Shown in pieces: positions 18,164 through 26,419 of a stretch of DNA of 64,000 nt (position 1 is the first letter of the stretch; every line of letters begins with the position of its first letter). A program made the translations under genes and the position numbers. The notes beneath the pieces were generated by a model. The model searched no databases and was not told where the DNA came from. It saw only the letters and a program-made list of their open reading frames with translations. Source of the stretch: Hebobacterum sp964559435 (GTDB lineage Bacteria; Armatimonadota; Hebobacteria; Hebobacterales; Hebobacteraceae); the NCBI GenBank assembly GCA_964559435.1, contig CAZLHI010000001.1, forward strand, positions 128,886 to 192,885, read 5' to 3'.

Positions 18164-19341
18164 CCGATCCGCACCCTCTCCTTGATACGCTGCACCGCTT
18201 CCACTATCCGCTCTTCCTGCCGCTCGCCCTGCACCGTGAGCGAGAAGCGCACGTAGCCTTCCCCGTGATCGCCGTAGGTGCTGCCGGGCGTGGCCAGGAC
18301 GGCTGCGTCGCGGAGAAGAGCTTCGGCCAGCTCCTCCGACGTGTAGCTTCCGAGGACGGGCGCCCAGACATAACAGGTGGCCGGGGGCTTCGGGATCTTC
18401 CAGCCATTCTCGGCCAAACCGTCTGTAAGCAGGTCGCGCCTCCTCTGGTAAACCTGGCGCATATCATCCACGCAGTCCTGGGGGCCGGTAAGGGCCGCGA
18501 CACCGGCTTCCTGAATCGCGAAGAACACGCCGGAGTCGACGTTGGACTTGAGCTTCTCGAGGGCGTCAAGCGCGTCCGCGTTCCCGACCGCGAACCCAAG
18601 CCGCCAGCCCGTCATGTTGTAGGTCTTCGACAGCGAGTGTATCTCGATCGCGACCTCTTTCGCCCCCTCAACTTCCAGCAGGCTGTGCGGCTTCTGGCCG
18701 TCGTAGTACAGCTCCGAATAGGCCATGTCCAGACAGACGAGGACATCCCGTTCGCGAGCGAAATCCACCAGGCTTCTGTAGAAGTCAAGTGTCGCGACCG
18801 CGCCGGTCGGCATGTTTGGGTAGCACAGGTACATGAGACGCGCGCGATCAAGCACATCTGCGGGAATGGCGTCGAGGTCGGGCAGATACTTGGCGCTGGC
18901 GACGAGCGGAAACCGGTGAACATCGGCCCCCGCGAACATCGACGCAACGTTGTAGACCGGATAGGCCGGGTCGGGAACGAGGGCAATGTCCCCCGGATTG
19001 AGGACCGCCCAGGCCAGATGGGCAAGGGCCTCCTTTGCGCCGATCACCCGCAGCACCTCCCGATCGGGGTCAAGCTCGACGCCAAACCGCTCGCGGTACC
19101 AGGCGGCGACGGCATGGCGATAGGCCGGCAGGCCGCGGCCCGTTTCGTCATACTGGTGTGTCTTGGGGTCCAGGGCAGCCTTGCGCAGCGCCTCCACGAT
19201 GTGGGCGGGCGTAGGCTGGTCGGGGTCACCGATGCCGAAGTCGATGAGGTCCACACCGTCCTCGATTGCCTTGGACTTCAACCGTCCCAGCTCCGCAAAT
19301 GGATACGGCGGCGTTCTCAGAAGTCGCTTTGCAACCTGCAT
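18160..19341 (-). CDS. dapL: LL-diaminopimelate aminotransferase
   Basis: 393 residues, a fold-type I PLP aminotransferase. Lys239 in HSLSKTYNMTGWR is the Schiff-base residue; GIGDPDQPTP and CYPNMPTG are conserved aminotransferase I/II segments. The direct neighbour dapF, which uses LL-diaminopimelate, strongly supports LL-DAP aminotransferase over aspartate or alanine aminotransferases. The product is the lysine and peptidoglycan precursor made by the short DapL route. The ATG is preceded by GGGGAGG at good spacing. dapF lies 45 bp upstream and hflX overlaps downstream. Confidence 0.88.
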   Translation of the reverse strand: MQVAKRLLRTPPYPFAELGRLKSKAIEDGVDLIDFGIGDPDQPTPAHIVEALRKAALDPKTHQYDETGRGLPAYRHAVAAWYRERFGVELDPDREVLRVIGAKEALAHLAWAVLNPGDIALVPDPAYPVYNVASMFAGADVHRFPLVASAKYLPDLDAIPADVLDRARLMYLCYPNMPTGAVATLDFYRSLVDFARERDVLVCLDMAYSELYYDGQKPHSLLEVEGAKEVAIEIHSLSKTYNMTGWRLGFAVGNADALDALEKLKSNVDSGVFFAIQEAGVAALTGPQDCVDDMRQVYQRRRDLLTDGLAENGWKIPKPPATCYVWAPVLGSYTSEELAEALLRDAAVLATPGSTYGDHGEGYVRFSLTVQGERQEERIVEAVQRIKERVRIG

Positions 19342-19386
19342 GTTAGATCCTCCCCATTTGTGACGCTCCTTGGACGGCCGGGCCTG

Positions 19387-20244
19387 CTAGAGCCCCTCGT
19401 CGAGGTGGGTCTCCCCCGTGCAGACCTCCTCCGCGGGGCCTTCAGTGAAAACGTGATCGTCTTCCCGGTTCCAGCTCACCTTCAGGTCGCCGCCGGGAAG
19501 GTGGACGACCGCCTTCCGCGCAGACCGATCGTTCAAGACGGCGGCCACCAGCGCCGCGGACGCCCCGGTGCCGCACGCGAGTGTCTCTCCTGCGCTTCGC
19601 TCCCACACCCGCATCTTGATCTCGCCCTCCCCCACCATCTGCACGAACTCGACATTTGTGCGCCGAGGGAAGACTTCGTGATTCTCAATGGCCGGTCCGA
19701 TCTCATCTACCTTGACTCTCTGGACGTCTTTGACGAATAGCACACAGTGGGGATTGCCCATCGACAGCGCCGTGACCTCGCAGCGCGTGCCGCGAACTCG
19801 TATGCGCTCTCCGATGACGCTCTCCTGGTCCGGCCCCTTCATTGGGATCTCGGATCGACGCAGGCGCGGCCGCCCCATGTCCACACGCGCACCCGTGACC
19901 CGCCCGCCCCGCATGCGCAGATGCGGCCGGATGATCCCCGCCGGCGTCTCTATCTCCATCTCCCGATGTCTCGTGTATCCCTTCTCGTACACGAACTTGG
20001 CAAACAGCCGAACGCCGTTCCCGCACATCTCGGCCTCGCTGCCATCCGAGTTGAAGATACGCATCCTGAAGTCGGCGGCGCGCGAGGGCAGCACGAGTAT
20101 CAGCCCGTCGGCACCCACGCCGAAATGCCGGTCAGACAGCGCCTTCGCTATGGCGGGCAGCTTGCTCTCTGGCGGCGCGCTCTTGATTGCGTCCACCAAA
20201 AGGTAGTCGTTCCCAAGACCGTGCATCTTCGTAAACTTGATCAT
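19387..20244 (-). CDS. dapF: Diaminopimelate epimerase
   Basis: 285 residues, normal length. It interconverts LL- and meso-diaminopimelate with a two-cysteine mechanism. Cys74 in EMCGNGVR and Cys224 in LACGTGAS are the acid/base pair; MHGLGNDYLLVD at the N-terminus and the RMRIFNSDGSEA strand are typical. It begins the minus-strand operon leading to dapL. A terminator for the upstream miaA transcript lies about 70 bp before its start, so it should have its own promoter in the 20245-20315 stretch, but none is obvious. Confidence 0.94.
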   Translation of the reverse strand: MIKFTKMHGLGNDYLLVDAIKSAPPESKLPAIAKALSDRHFGVGADGLILVLPSRAADFRMRIFNSDGSEAEMCGNGVRLFAKFVYEKGYTRHREMEIETPAGIIRPHLRMRGGRVTGARVDMGRPRLRRSEIPMKGPDQESVIGERIRVRGTRCEVTALSMGNPHCVLFVKDVQRVKVDEIGPAIENHEVFPRRTNVEFVQMVGEGEIKMRVWERSAGETLACGTGASAALVAAVLNDRSARKAVVHLPGGDLKVSWNREDDHVFTEGPAEEVCTGETHLDEGL

Positions 20245-20315
20245 CGCCGTTCTCCGGTTCGACCTGCTATGAGTCCTTCGCCTGCCGACCCGGCGCTTCG
20301 GAACTCCCGCCAGTC

Positions 20316-20359
20316 AAACAAGAAGGCGCCGGTCGGCTTCTGCGATCCGCTCCGGCGCC
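20316..20359 (-). terminator. Intrinsic terminator after mutL-miaA
   Basis: On the minus strand an 8-bp GGCGCCGG/CCGGCGCC stem (20352-20359 with 20325-20332) with a 19-nt loop is followed by TTCTTGTTT. Its position, 135 nt past the miaA stop and before dapF, fits termination of the mutL-miaA transcript. Confidence 0.6.
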
Positions 20360-20389
20360 CTGCTCTCTACCTCATCCGTCGCTCTGCTG

Positions 20390-20503
20390 TCAGCGAGACC
20401 TGCCTCCTGAAGCAAGCGTGCGGCGGCGCAGGGCGAGCCCGGGCGGCCCGCCATAGCGCTTTCCGCGCTTCTTCGCTTCCGCAATCCGCATCCTCACCGC
20501 CAT
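20390..20503 (-). CDS. Possible small basic protein downstream of miaA, doubtful
   Basis: A 37-residue frame whose ATG overlaps the last codons of miaA in another frame and which ends before the terminator. It is very basic; the segment RIAEAKKRGKRYGGPP is loosely like the basic hinge of site-specific serine recombinases. There is no separate ribosome-binding site apart from possible coupling to miaA. High-GC DNA often gives arginine-rich spurious frames, so coding status is unproven. Confidence 0.18.
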   Translation of the reverse strand: MAVRMRIAEAKKRGKRYGGPPGLALRRRTLASGGRSR

Positions 20504-21420
20504 CGCCTCTCAATCAGCTCCGCCACCTTCGGCGGCCCGCCGACCTTCTGCACATCCATCCATTCGATTCGCGGGTCAGCCCGAAACCACGTCAACTGCC
20601 GCTTCGCAAACCGCCGCGTGTCTCGCTTCAGTCGCCGCACCGCCTCCTCCAGAGCAATCGCTCCCCCTATGTGCGCGGCGATCTGGGCGTAGCCCAGGCC
20701 CTTCATCGCAACCAGGCTCTCTCTGTAGCCCCGCTCGATCAGGCCCCGCACTTCATCGACGAGGCCCTCGGCCATCATGCGATCGACGCGGGCCTCTATG
20801 CGCCGATACAACTCGTCCCGGTCGAGGGTGAGCCCGAACTGCTTCGTATTGTACCGCGCGGCCTCCCGCCGGTCAACCTTCTCGCGGCCCGCATCCGCTC
20901 GGCCGGACCCCTCGGCCACCTCCAGCGCGCGGATGATTCGCTTCTGGTCGTTTGGGTGAATCCGAGCCGCAGCCTCCGGATCGACCTCCGCAAGCCACTC
21001 GTGCAGCGCGCGTGTCCCCCTGCTTCCCGCTTCCCCGACAAGCCTGCGTCGGAGTTCGGGGTCTGGTGGTACCTGCGCGAAGTCCATTTCCTCCACCACC
21101 GCCCGCACGTAGAGGCCGCTGCCCCCCACGAGGATCGGCTGCCGGCCGCGTGCCCAGATGTCCGCCAGCGCTGCGTCCGCGCGGGCCTGGTAGTCGGCAA
21201 CGGAGAACGGTTGGTCGGGAGCGATGATGTCAATCAGGTGGTGGGGCGTGCGCCTTCGCTGTTCGGCCGTTGGCTTCGCCGTCCCGATGTCCATGCCGCG
21301 GTACACCTGCATGGAATCGGCCGACACGATCTCGCCGCCCAGCGACTCGGCGAGCAGGATGCCCACTTCGCTCTTGCCAGTTGCCGTCGGCCCGACGATG
21401 GCCAGCAGGCGCGGATCCAT
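20494..21420 (-). CDS. miaA: tRNA dimethylallyltransferase
   Basis: 308 residues, the usual size. It transfers a dimethylallyl group to A37 of tRNAs that read UNN codons. The P-loop IVGPTATGKSEVG is at residues 8-20; SADSMQVYRGMDIGTAKP is the classic DMAPP/tRNA-binding signature, and LVGGSGLYVRA follows. It starts 4 nt after the mutL stop; mutL-miaA adjacency is common in bacteria, often with hfq and hflX nearby. The hflX gene 2.3 kb away on the same strand echoes this conserved neighbourhood. Confidence 0.94.
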   Translation of the reverse strand: MDPRLLAIVGPTATGKSEVGILLAESLGGEIVSADSMQVYRGMDIGTAKPTAEQRRRTPHHLIDIIAPDQPFSVADYQARADAALADIWARGRQPILVGGSGLYVRAVVEEMDFAQVPPDPELRRRLVGEAGSRGTRALHEWLAEVDPEAAARIHPNDQKRIIRALEVAEGSGRADAGREKVDRREAARYNTKQFGLTLDRDELYRRIEARVDRMMAEGLVDEVRGLIERGYRESLVAMKGLGYAQIAAHIGGAIALEEAVRRLKRDTRRFAKRQLTWFRADPRIEWMDVQKVGGPPKVAELIERRWR

Positions 21421-21424
21421 TGCC

Positions 21425-23146
21425 CTAGCGGCGGAACTTCCGGTCGATCTCGAAATGTGAGATCGTCATCACGATTGGCCAGCCGTGGGGACAGGTATAT
21501 GGCCGGGCCGTCCCGGCGAGCGACCGCAGCAGCTCTGCCATCTCCTCGCCGGACAGACGGTCGCCCGCCTTGACAGACGAGCGGCAAGACAGAGCGATCA
21601 GCAATTTCTCCCGGCGCCGATCCACGGAGCTGCTGCTGTGGCTCGCACACATCTCTTCTGCCACATCTTTCACAAGGCCGCCCGGGTCGCCGTCAGTCAG
21701 CTCAACGGGCACCGCACGAACGAGGAAAGCGTCGCGGCCGAACGGCTCGAGCTCGAACCCCAAGGCTCGCAAGTCTCCCAACTGATCTTCGAGGGCGGCC
21801 GCCTCCTGCGGGCCGAGCTGGACGGAGGCCGGGGTGAGCAATGCCTGGCCTTGGCCCTTGTTGGACAGCCGGGCCTGCGCGAACCGCTCGTAGAGCACGC
21901 GCTCCTGAGCTCGATGCTGGTCCACAAGCAGCAGGCCGCCACGGCTCTCGGCCACGATATAGGTGTCACGCAGTTGGGCGAGTGGACGCAGCTCGAGCTG
22001 CTCGCCCGCGGCGGCCTGGAACGCCTGTGACAGCACTCCCGGAGCGGCCAGCGTTCCGGCCCACCCCGTCTCGAGCTGCGGCTGGCCTCCGCCTTCACCG
22101 GGCGGAGTCGCCGCGGCGCCGGCGCGAGCTGACGGACTCGCTATTCCCGCCCCAGCAGCTCCGCCGGCTCGAAGGGCCTCTTGCACGGCACTGAGCAGGA
22201 AACGGTGAATCTCCGGCTCGCGACTGAGCCTGACCTCGGCCTTCGTCGGATGCACGTTCACGTCCACTGCCCGGGGCTCGACCTCGAGCAGCACCGCCGC
22301 CGCGGGGAATCTGCGCTCGGGAACCAGCCCTCGGTAGGCTTCATCCAGGGCGTGCGTCAGAACTCGATTGCGCACCCATCTCCGGTTGATGTAGAGGAAC
22401 TGTCGCTTCCTCGTCGCCCGGTGCAGCGAGGGCGCGGACACGAGCCCTACCACATCCAGAGCGGCTGCCTTCTTCTCGACCGGCACCATCGCCTCGGCGA
22501 GTTCGCGACCCCAGGCGGCCAGCACGGCCGCCCCACGGTCGGCTGAGCCTCCGTGTTGGACCACATCTCTTCCCTCGACGCGCAGATGCAACGCCGTCTG
22601 CGGGTGGGAGAAGAGGAAGCGCGTGAATGTCTCCGTGATGTGAGCCACTTCAGCGGCGTCTCGGCGCAGGAACTTGAGCCGGGCCGGCGTGTTGTAGAAG
22701 AGCCGACTGATCGAGACCTGGGTCCCGACGGGGGCGCCCACCTCTTCGAGCTCGATCACCTCGCCGCCGACGGCCGTGAGCTTCGTCCCGGATTCAGCCT
22801 CCCGAGCACGCGTCACCATCGTGAGGTGTGATACAGAGGCGATGCTCGGAAGGGCCTCTCCCCTGAAGCCCAAGGTCGCCACGCCAAAGAGATCGTCGGC
22901 TGTTCGGATCTTGCTGGTAGCGTGGCGCTGCAAGGAGAGAACTGCGTCTTCACGAGTCATGCCGCAGCCGTCGTCCGTGACGCGCATCAGGCCTCGGCCG
23001 CCTTCACGCACCTCGACTTCGACTCGGCGCGCCCCGGCGTCCAGCGCGTTTTCCACCAGCTCTTTGACGACCGAGGCGGGTCGCTCTATCACCTCCCCGG
23101 CGGCGATCTTGCTGGCAGTCGATTCGTCAAGAATGACGATGCTCAT
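21425..23146 (-). CDS. mutL: DNA mismatch repair protein MutL, endonuclease-type
   Basis: 573 residues from ATG 23146 (MSIVILDESTASKIAAGEV). GHKL ATPase motifs are intact: ENALDAG at 32-38, DDGCGM, and GFRGEAL. The C-terminal dimerisation domain carries DQHRAQERVLYE, which fits the DQHA(x)2E(x)4E nicking motif except that the alanine is arginine. CPHGWPIVM near the end provides the conserved Cys-Pro-His metal ligand. It is therefore probably a latent endonuclease as in organisms without MutH. A proline- and alanine-rich linker joins the two halves. mutS is not in the window. miaA follows after 4 nt. Confidence 0.93.
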   Translation of the reverse strand: MSIVILDESTASKIAAGEVIERPASVVKELVENALDAGARRVEVEVREGGRGLMRVTDDGCGMTREDAVLSLQRHATSKIRTADDLFGVATLGFRGEALPSIASVSHLTMVTRAREAESGTKLTAVGGEVIELEEVGAPVGTQVSISRLFYNTPARLKFLRRDAAEVAHITETFTRFLFSHPQTALHLRVEGRDVVQHGGSADRGAAVLAAWGRELAEAMVPVEKKAAALDVVGLVSAPSLHRATRKRQFLYINRRWVRNRVLTHALDEAYRGLVPERRFPAAAVLLEVEPRAVDVNVHPTKAEVRLSREPEIHRFLLSAVQEALRAGGAAGAGIASPSARAGAAATPPGEGGGQPQLETGWAGTLAAPGVLSQAFQAAAGEQLELRPLAQLRDTYIVAESRGGLLLVDQHRAQERVLYERFAQARLSNKGQGQALLTPASVQLGPQEAAALEDQLGDLRALGFELEPFGRDAFLVRAVPVELTDGDPGGLVKDVAEEMCASHSSSSVDRRREKLLIALSCRSSVKAGDRLSGEEMAELLRSLAGTARPYTCPHGWPIVMTISHFEIDRKFRR

Positions 23147-23405
23147 GCGGGAGCAGATTCGCCGATGGCAAGAGCGGTCCTGCACCCCCCAGCGGGGCCG
23201 GAGGCTCGGGCCCAGCGAGAGCCGTCGGTGCGGCAAATCACGTCCATTGCCGGCATGCCGTTTCACGGAGATGTCAGGTCCTGGCAACGCCACGGCCGAC
23301 CGTAGCAGGGCTGAGCGGCCTTTGACATACAAGCTTAACAGTTCTCACCTATGTTTGTGAGGAAAGGACGTAGCATCCGAGACCCACCCAATGGGAGGGA
23401 GACAA

Positions 23406-23894
23406 GTGTCAAGAGTCTTGTGGTGGGCGTTCGTCGCATTCGCTCTCGCTTTTGCTTCCGGTTGCTCCGGCCGAGCAACTCGACAGGCCCCGTCGGCCCT
23501 GGCGCCGACGGAGACGCAGGAACCTGCGGGTGAGAAGGCAGGCATTGCGTGGTCGCACGACTTCGAGGCCGGCCTGGCGCAGGCCCGCGAGTCCGGTAAG
23601 CCACTCATGGTGGACGTTTTCGCCACCTGGTGCCCGCCCTGCAAGCAGCTGGACGCGGAGGTGTTCTCCCGAGCCGATGTTGCTAAGGCCAGCGAAAGCT
23701 TTGTGACCGTACGAATAGACGGCGACGAGCACCCGGACCTGCGGGAGAAACTCAAGGTGAGCGCGTATCCGACCGTGCTCTTCCTCATGCCTGATGGCAC
23801 GGAGATTGGCAGGTCGCTCGGGGCCGTCTCATACCAAGTCATGCTGGACGAGATGGCCAAGGCCAAGACGGAGTTCACCGGCCGGTCCGGTTGA
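23406..23894 (+). CDS. Thioredoxin-domain lipoprotein
   Basis: 162 residues from GTG 23406, preferred over ATG 23391 because GGGAGG ends 7 nt before it. The first 20 residues are a signal peptide ending in ASGC, a plausible lipobox with Cys20 as lipidation site. The mature part is a thioredoxin fold: FATWCPPCK (73-80) contains the redox pair C76 and C79, and YPTVLFL is the cis-proline segment. It probably acts outside the membrane as a thiol reductase or oxidase. A TTGACA hexamer at 23322-23327 may be the operon promoter, although the -10 is poor. The next three genes follow closely (20-nt gap, then two 4-nt overlaps), indicating one functional unit. Confidence 0.82.
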   Translation: MSRVLWWAFVAFALAFASGCSGRATRQAPSALAPTETQEPAGEKAGIAWSHDFEAGLAQARESGKPLMVDVFATWCPPCKQLDAEVFSRADVAKASESFVTVRIDGDEHPDLREKLKVSAYPTVLFLMPDGTEIGRSLGAVSYQVMLDEMAKAKTEFTGRSG

Positions 23895-23914
23895 GCACTC
23901 GACGGAGGGCGTAA

Positions 23915-24811
23915 TTGATAAGAGCTGCGCTGGTCATCATCCTGGGGATCCTGGTAGTGGTCGGTGGTGTGTTCGCGTGGCGTGCCCAGAGTCGCCCGTC
24001 GGAGCCGATCGCGGCTGAGCCCTCGACCCTGTATCTCGCGGTGCCTATGGGGGTATTCGTCCCGCTGAGCCAAGTGATGGAGAAGTTCACGGCGCTGCAT
24101 CCGAACGTCAGCTTCGATACGATTGTTGACACGCCCGAGACCATGGCGCAGGCCGTGGAGGAGAACGAGAGGAAGCCCGACATCTTCATCTCCCCCGGCG
24201 GCCACGAGGCGACCGTTCTGGCCGAGAAGGGCTTCATCGACCCCGAATCGATGGTCGCCTTCGGCAGCTACGAGGTCGCGATTCTCGTTCCAAGAGGGAA
24301 CCCAGGGGGAATCGAGAAGCCGGCGGACTTACTGAACGCCGAAGTGGAGGTCATCTCCTTCTCCCCGCCGGACCTGACGGCGGCCTCACACGCGGCCAGG
24401 CAGGCGCTGCAGAACATGGCACTCTGGGAGAAGGTGAAGCCCAAGGTCCGGGTCACGGGCTGCTGCAACGAATCGTACCAGTGGGTCGTGGACCGACGCG
24501 CCGAGGCCAATGTTCAGTTCCTCGGGTGTCCGATCGATCCAAAGACTACCGAGATGTCGGACAAGGACAAGGCTGAGATCGCGTGCGTATTCCCTCGCGA
24601 CACGTACTACGTTCCGCGCAACGTGGCCGGCATCCTCACCACGACGGACAAGAGAGAGCTTGCCGAGGAGTTTCTCAGCTTCCTCACCGCGCCGGAGATG
24701 ATCGCCTTCATGTCGACGAAGAAGCTTCGCAACGACCAAGAACTTCCCCTGATGCCCGGCCCCTGGGGGCCGGCGCAGGAAGCCGGCCCGGCAAGGGTGG
24801 CGAGCCGATGA
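23915..24811 (+). CDS. Membrane-anchored ModA-like substrate-binding protein (first copy)
   Basis: 298 residues from TTG 23915, supported by GGAGGG 5 nt upstream. Residues 4-22 are a single N-terminal membrane anchor, not cleaved by any obvious site. The rest is a type II periplasmic binding fold related to ModA: LYLAVPMGVFVPLSQVMEKF, DIFISPGGHEA, and LTTTDKRELAEEFLSFLTAP. Unlike molybdate ModA, it has four cysteines (C183, C184, C205, C224), two of them vicinal. With thioredoxin-type proteins on both sides this suggests thiol chemistry or soft-metal binding. No permease or ATPase is encoded with it. It overlaps the second copy by 4 nt. Confidence 0.75.
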   Translation: MIRAALVIILGILVVVGGVFAWRAQSRPSEPIAAEPSTLYLAVPMGVFVPLSQVMEKFTALHPNVSFDTIVDTPETMAQAVEENERKPDIFISPGGHEATVLAEKGFIDPESMVAFGSYEVAILVPRGNPGGIEKPADLLNAEVEVISFSPPDLTAASHAARQALQNMALWEKVKPKVRVTGCCNESYQWVVDRRAEANVQFLGCPIDPKTTEMSDKDKAEIACVFPRDTYYVPRNVAGILTTTDKRELAEEFLSFLTAPEMIAFMSTKKLRNDQELPLMPGPWGPAQEAGPARVASR

Positions 24812-25632
24812 GCCGCGGCGCGCAGATTCTGATTATCGTTCTGCTCCTCGCGGTCGTCGCGCTGGGCGGGCTGTTGGTGCGAGCGCGGCAGGGATCGGGA
24901 GGAAGCGCACCGGCAAACCTGATTGTGTACGCGCCGTGTGGCATGAACGGTCCCTTGCAGATCGCGTCGCAGAAGTTCCGGCAGATGAACCCCGACGTGC
25001 CGCTGCAGGTGGTGTACGACAATGCGAACGTACTGGTGCGGAAGATCCGCCGCGGCGACCGGCCAGATGTCTTCATCTCGCCGGGCGAGGTGGAGATGCA
25101 GCTTCTCGCCGCGGAAGGGGCCGTCGACGAGGGCACAGTGACGGACTTCGGGACGCTTGACCTCGTCGTGATTGCACCCGACAAGACGAAGGGTCTGGAT
25201 TCGATTCGCGGGCTCACATCGCCCGACATCAAGACGATCTCGCTCGCGGATCCCCAGTACAACTCGATCGGGTTCTACGCAAAGGAGGCCTTGCAGACGC
25301 TGGGGCTGTGGGACCAGCTCCAGTCGAAGCTGTTCCTGCGCGAGTACCCGCTGGAGGCGGTGACGCTCGCCACCACCGGCCAAGTTGACGCCGGCATCAC
25401 CTACCTCACCTGCCCGCTCGATACCAACCCGGAGAAGGCGGACGCATCGGGCGTGCGAATTGTGGAGAAGCTGCCGCGCGATGCCTATCGGCCAGTGCGG
25501 TTGCAGGTGGCGATGCTGAAGGGCACTGCACAGAGCGAGTACGGCCAACGCTACATCGACTTCCTGGTGTCGCCGGAGGGTCAACAGGCGGTGGCCACCA
25601 GCGGCATCCTCCCCGTTGAGCTGATCCAATGA
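24808..25632 (+). CDS. Membrane-anchored ModA-like substrate-binding protein (second copy)
   Basis: 274 residues from ATG 24808, which overlaps the previous stop (ATGA). Residues 5-25 form an N-terminal anchor. The fold is again ModA-like: NLIVYAPCGMNGPLQIASQKF, DVFISPGEVEMQLL, and DFLVSPEGQQAVATSGILP. Two cysteines, C44 in APCGM and C202 in LTCPLD, occupy positions near the binding cleft and resemble the GCPID of its neighbour. It is a diverged tandem paralogue rather than a recent duplicate. Possible roles are capture of an oxyanion or metal, or presentation of it to the thioredoxin partners; the ligand is unknown. Confidence 0.75.
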   Translation: MSRGAQILIIVLLLAVVALGGLLVRARQGSGGSAPANLIVYAPCGMNGPLQIASQKFRQMNPDVPLQVVYDNANVLVRKIRRGDRPDVFISPGEVEMQLLAAEGAVDEGTVTDFGTLDLVVIAPDKTKGLDSIRGLTSPDIKTISLADPQYNSIGFYAKEALQTLGLWDQLQSKLFLREYPLEAVTLATTGQVDAGITYLTCPLDTNPEKADASGVRIVEKLPRDAYRPVRLQVAMLKGTAQSEYGQRYIDFLVSPEGQQAVATSGILPVELIQ

Positions 25633-26132
25633 GCGAAGGAACTCGCAAGAAGGGCGGCCAGAATGTCGTCTTCATCACCGTCGTCGCGCTCCTCCTCGCA
25701 GCACTGGCCGTAGAGGCGTTCCTGCTGCTGCGCCCCAAGAAACCACCTGCCCGCCCGGCCGAGGCACAGGCTGCGGTCGCCGCCGGAGCCAGCCAGCGGA
25801 CGGAGACATTTGGCGAGCCAGGCGCGCCGATCAAGATCGACTTCTACGCGCCACTGACACTTGAGTGGCATCAGAAGACTATCGGCCTGCTGCGGGAGTA
25901 CAACGACCAGCACCTCGGGCGGATCTTCGTCCGCCTCATGCCCATGGGCAATGAGGAGTGCGACGAAGAGATCAACGCCAAGGGCATCACCTGTGCCGTC
26001 ATCTTCATCAATGGTGAGAATGAGTTCACCCTCCCTGGCGGCCGCGCCGTCGAGCTATACAAACGTCCCAACCAGTCCACCTCCACCTACAACAGCGAGG
26101 ACGTCATCACAATCCTCGACCTGATGCCGTAG
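25629..26132 (+). CDS. Membrane-anchored thioredoxin-fold protein of unknown function
   Basis: 167 residues. Residues 12-34 are one membrane helix; the rest should face outward. The segment IKIDFYAPLTLEWHQKTIGLL followed by IFVRLMPMGNEECDEEINAKGI and CAVIFINGENEF has the beta-alpha-beta pattern of a thioredoxin-like fold, but the CxxC is missing; two single cysteines (in EECDEE and ITCAV) remain. Its start overlaps the second binding protein (ATGA). It is therefore the fourth member of the coupled operon 23406-26132. Function unknown. Confidence 0.6.
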   Translation: MSEGTRKKGGQNVVFITVVALLLAALAVEAFLLLRPKKPPARPAEAQAAVAAGASQRTETFGEPGAPIKIDFYAPLTLEWHQKTIGLLREYNDQHLGRIFVRLMPMGNEECDEEINAKGITCAVIFINGENEFTLPGGRAVELYKRPNQSTSTYNSEDVITILDLMP

Positions 26133-26419
26133 CCGCCCCCTGCCCGCGCGTTCTATGGGAAGCTGCGGCCACAGGCGGCATGGACCCTTCGCACTCCACA
26201 ATCCCGTCCCTGGCGGCCCGACCGACTAGGAACGCGACCTCGCTCTGACGAACCTCAGTCGTGAAATGGCTGCGGCCCGAGGCACCGAGTGGACCCGCCT
26301 GACTGCAACTCCGCGCTCGGCCCTGCGGCAGAGCCCCGTTGCGCGAGCGAGGGCGAGACCCAGGGGAGTTGGACAAGTACCCTGGAGGTGACCGGCCGCA
26401 AGCACGGGCATATGGCTAC
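26133..26419. other. Intergenic gap before rodA, nothing identified
   Basis: 287 bp with no convincing promoter, hairpin terminator or RNA gene. A strong GGAGGTGA sequence lies at about 26383-26390 but has no start codon at a normal distance; the rodA ATG is 30 nt further on. Confidence 0.4.

Noticed and set aside
19747..21573. Long plus-strand open frame (608 codons) opposite dapF, miaA and mutL
   Set aside because: It runs antisense to three well-supported genes, has no family motif and is rich in Pro, Arg and His, typical of high-GC shadow frames.
26383..26390. Perfect GGAGGTGA ribosome-binding site upstream of rodA
   Set aside because: No start codon lies at usable distance in any frame with coding potential; kept only as a comment.
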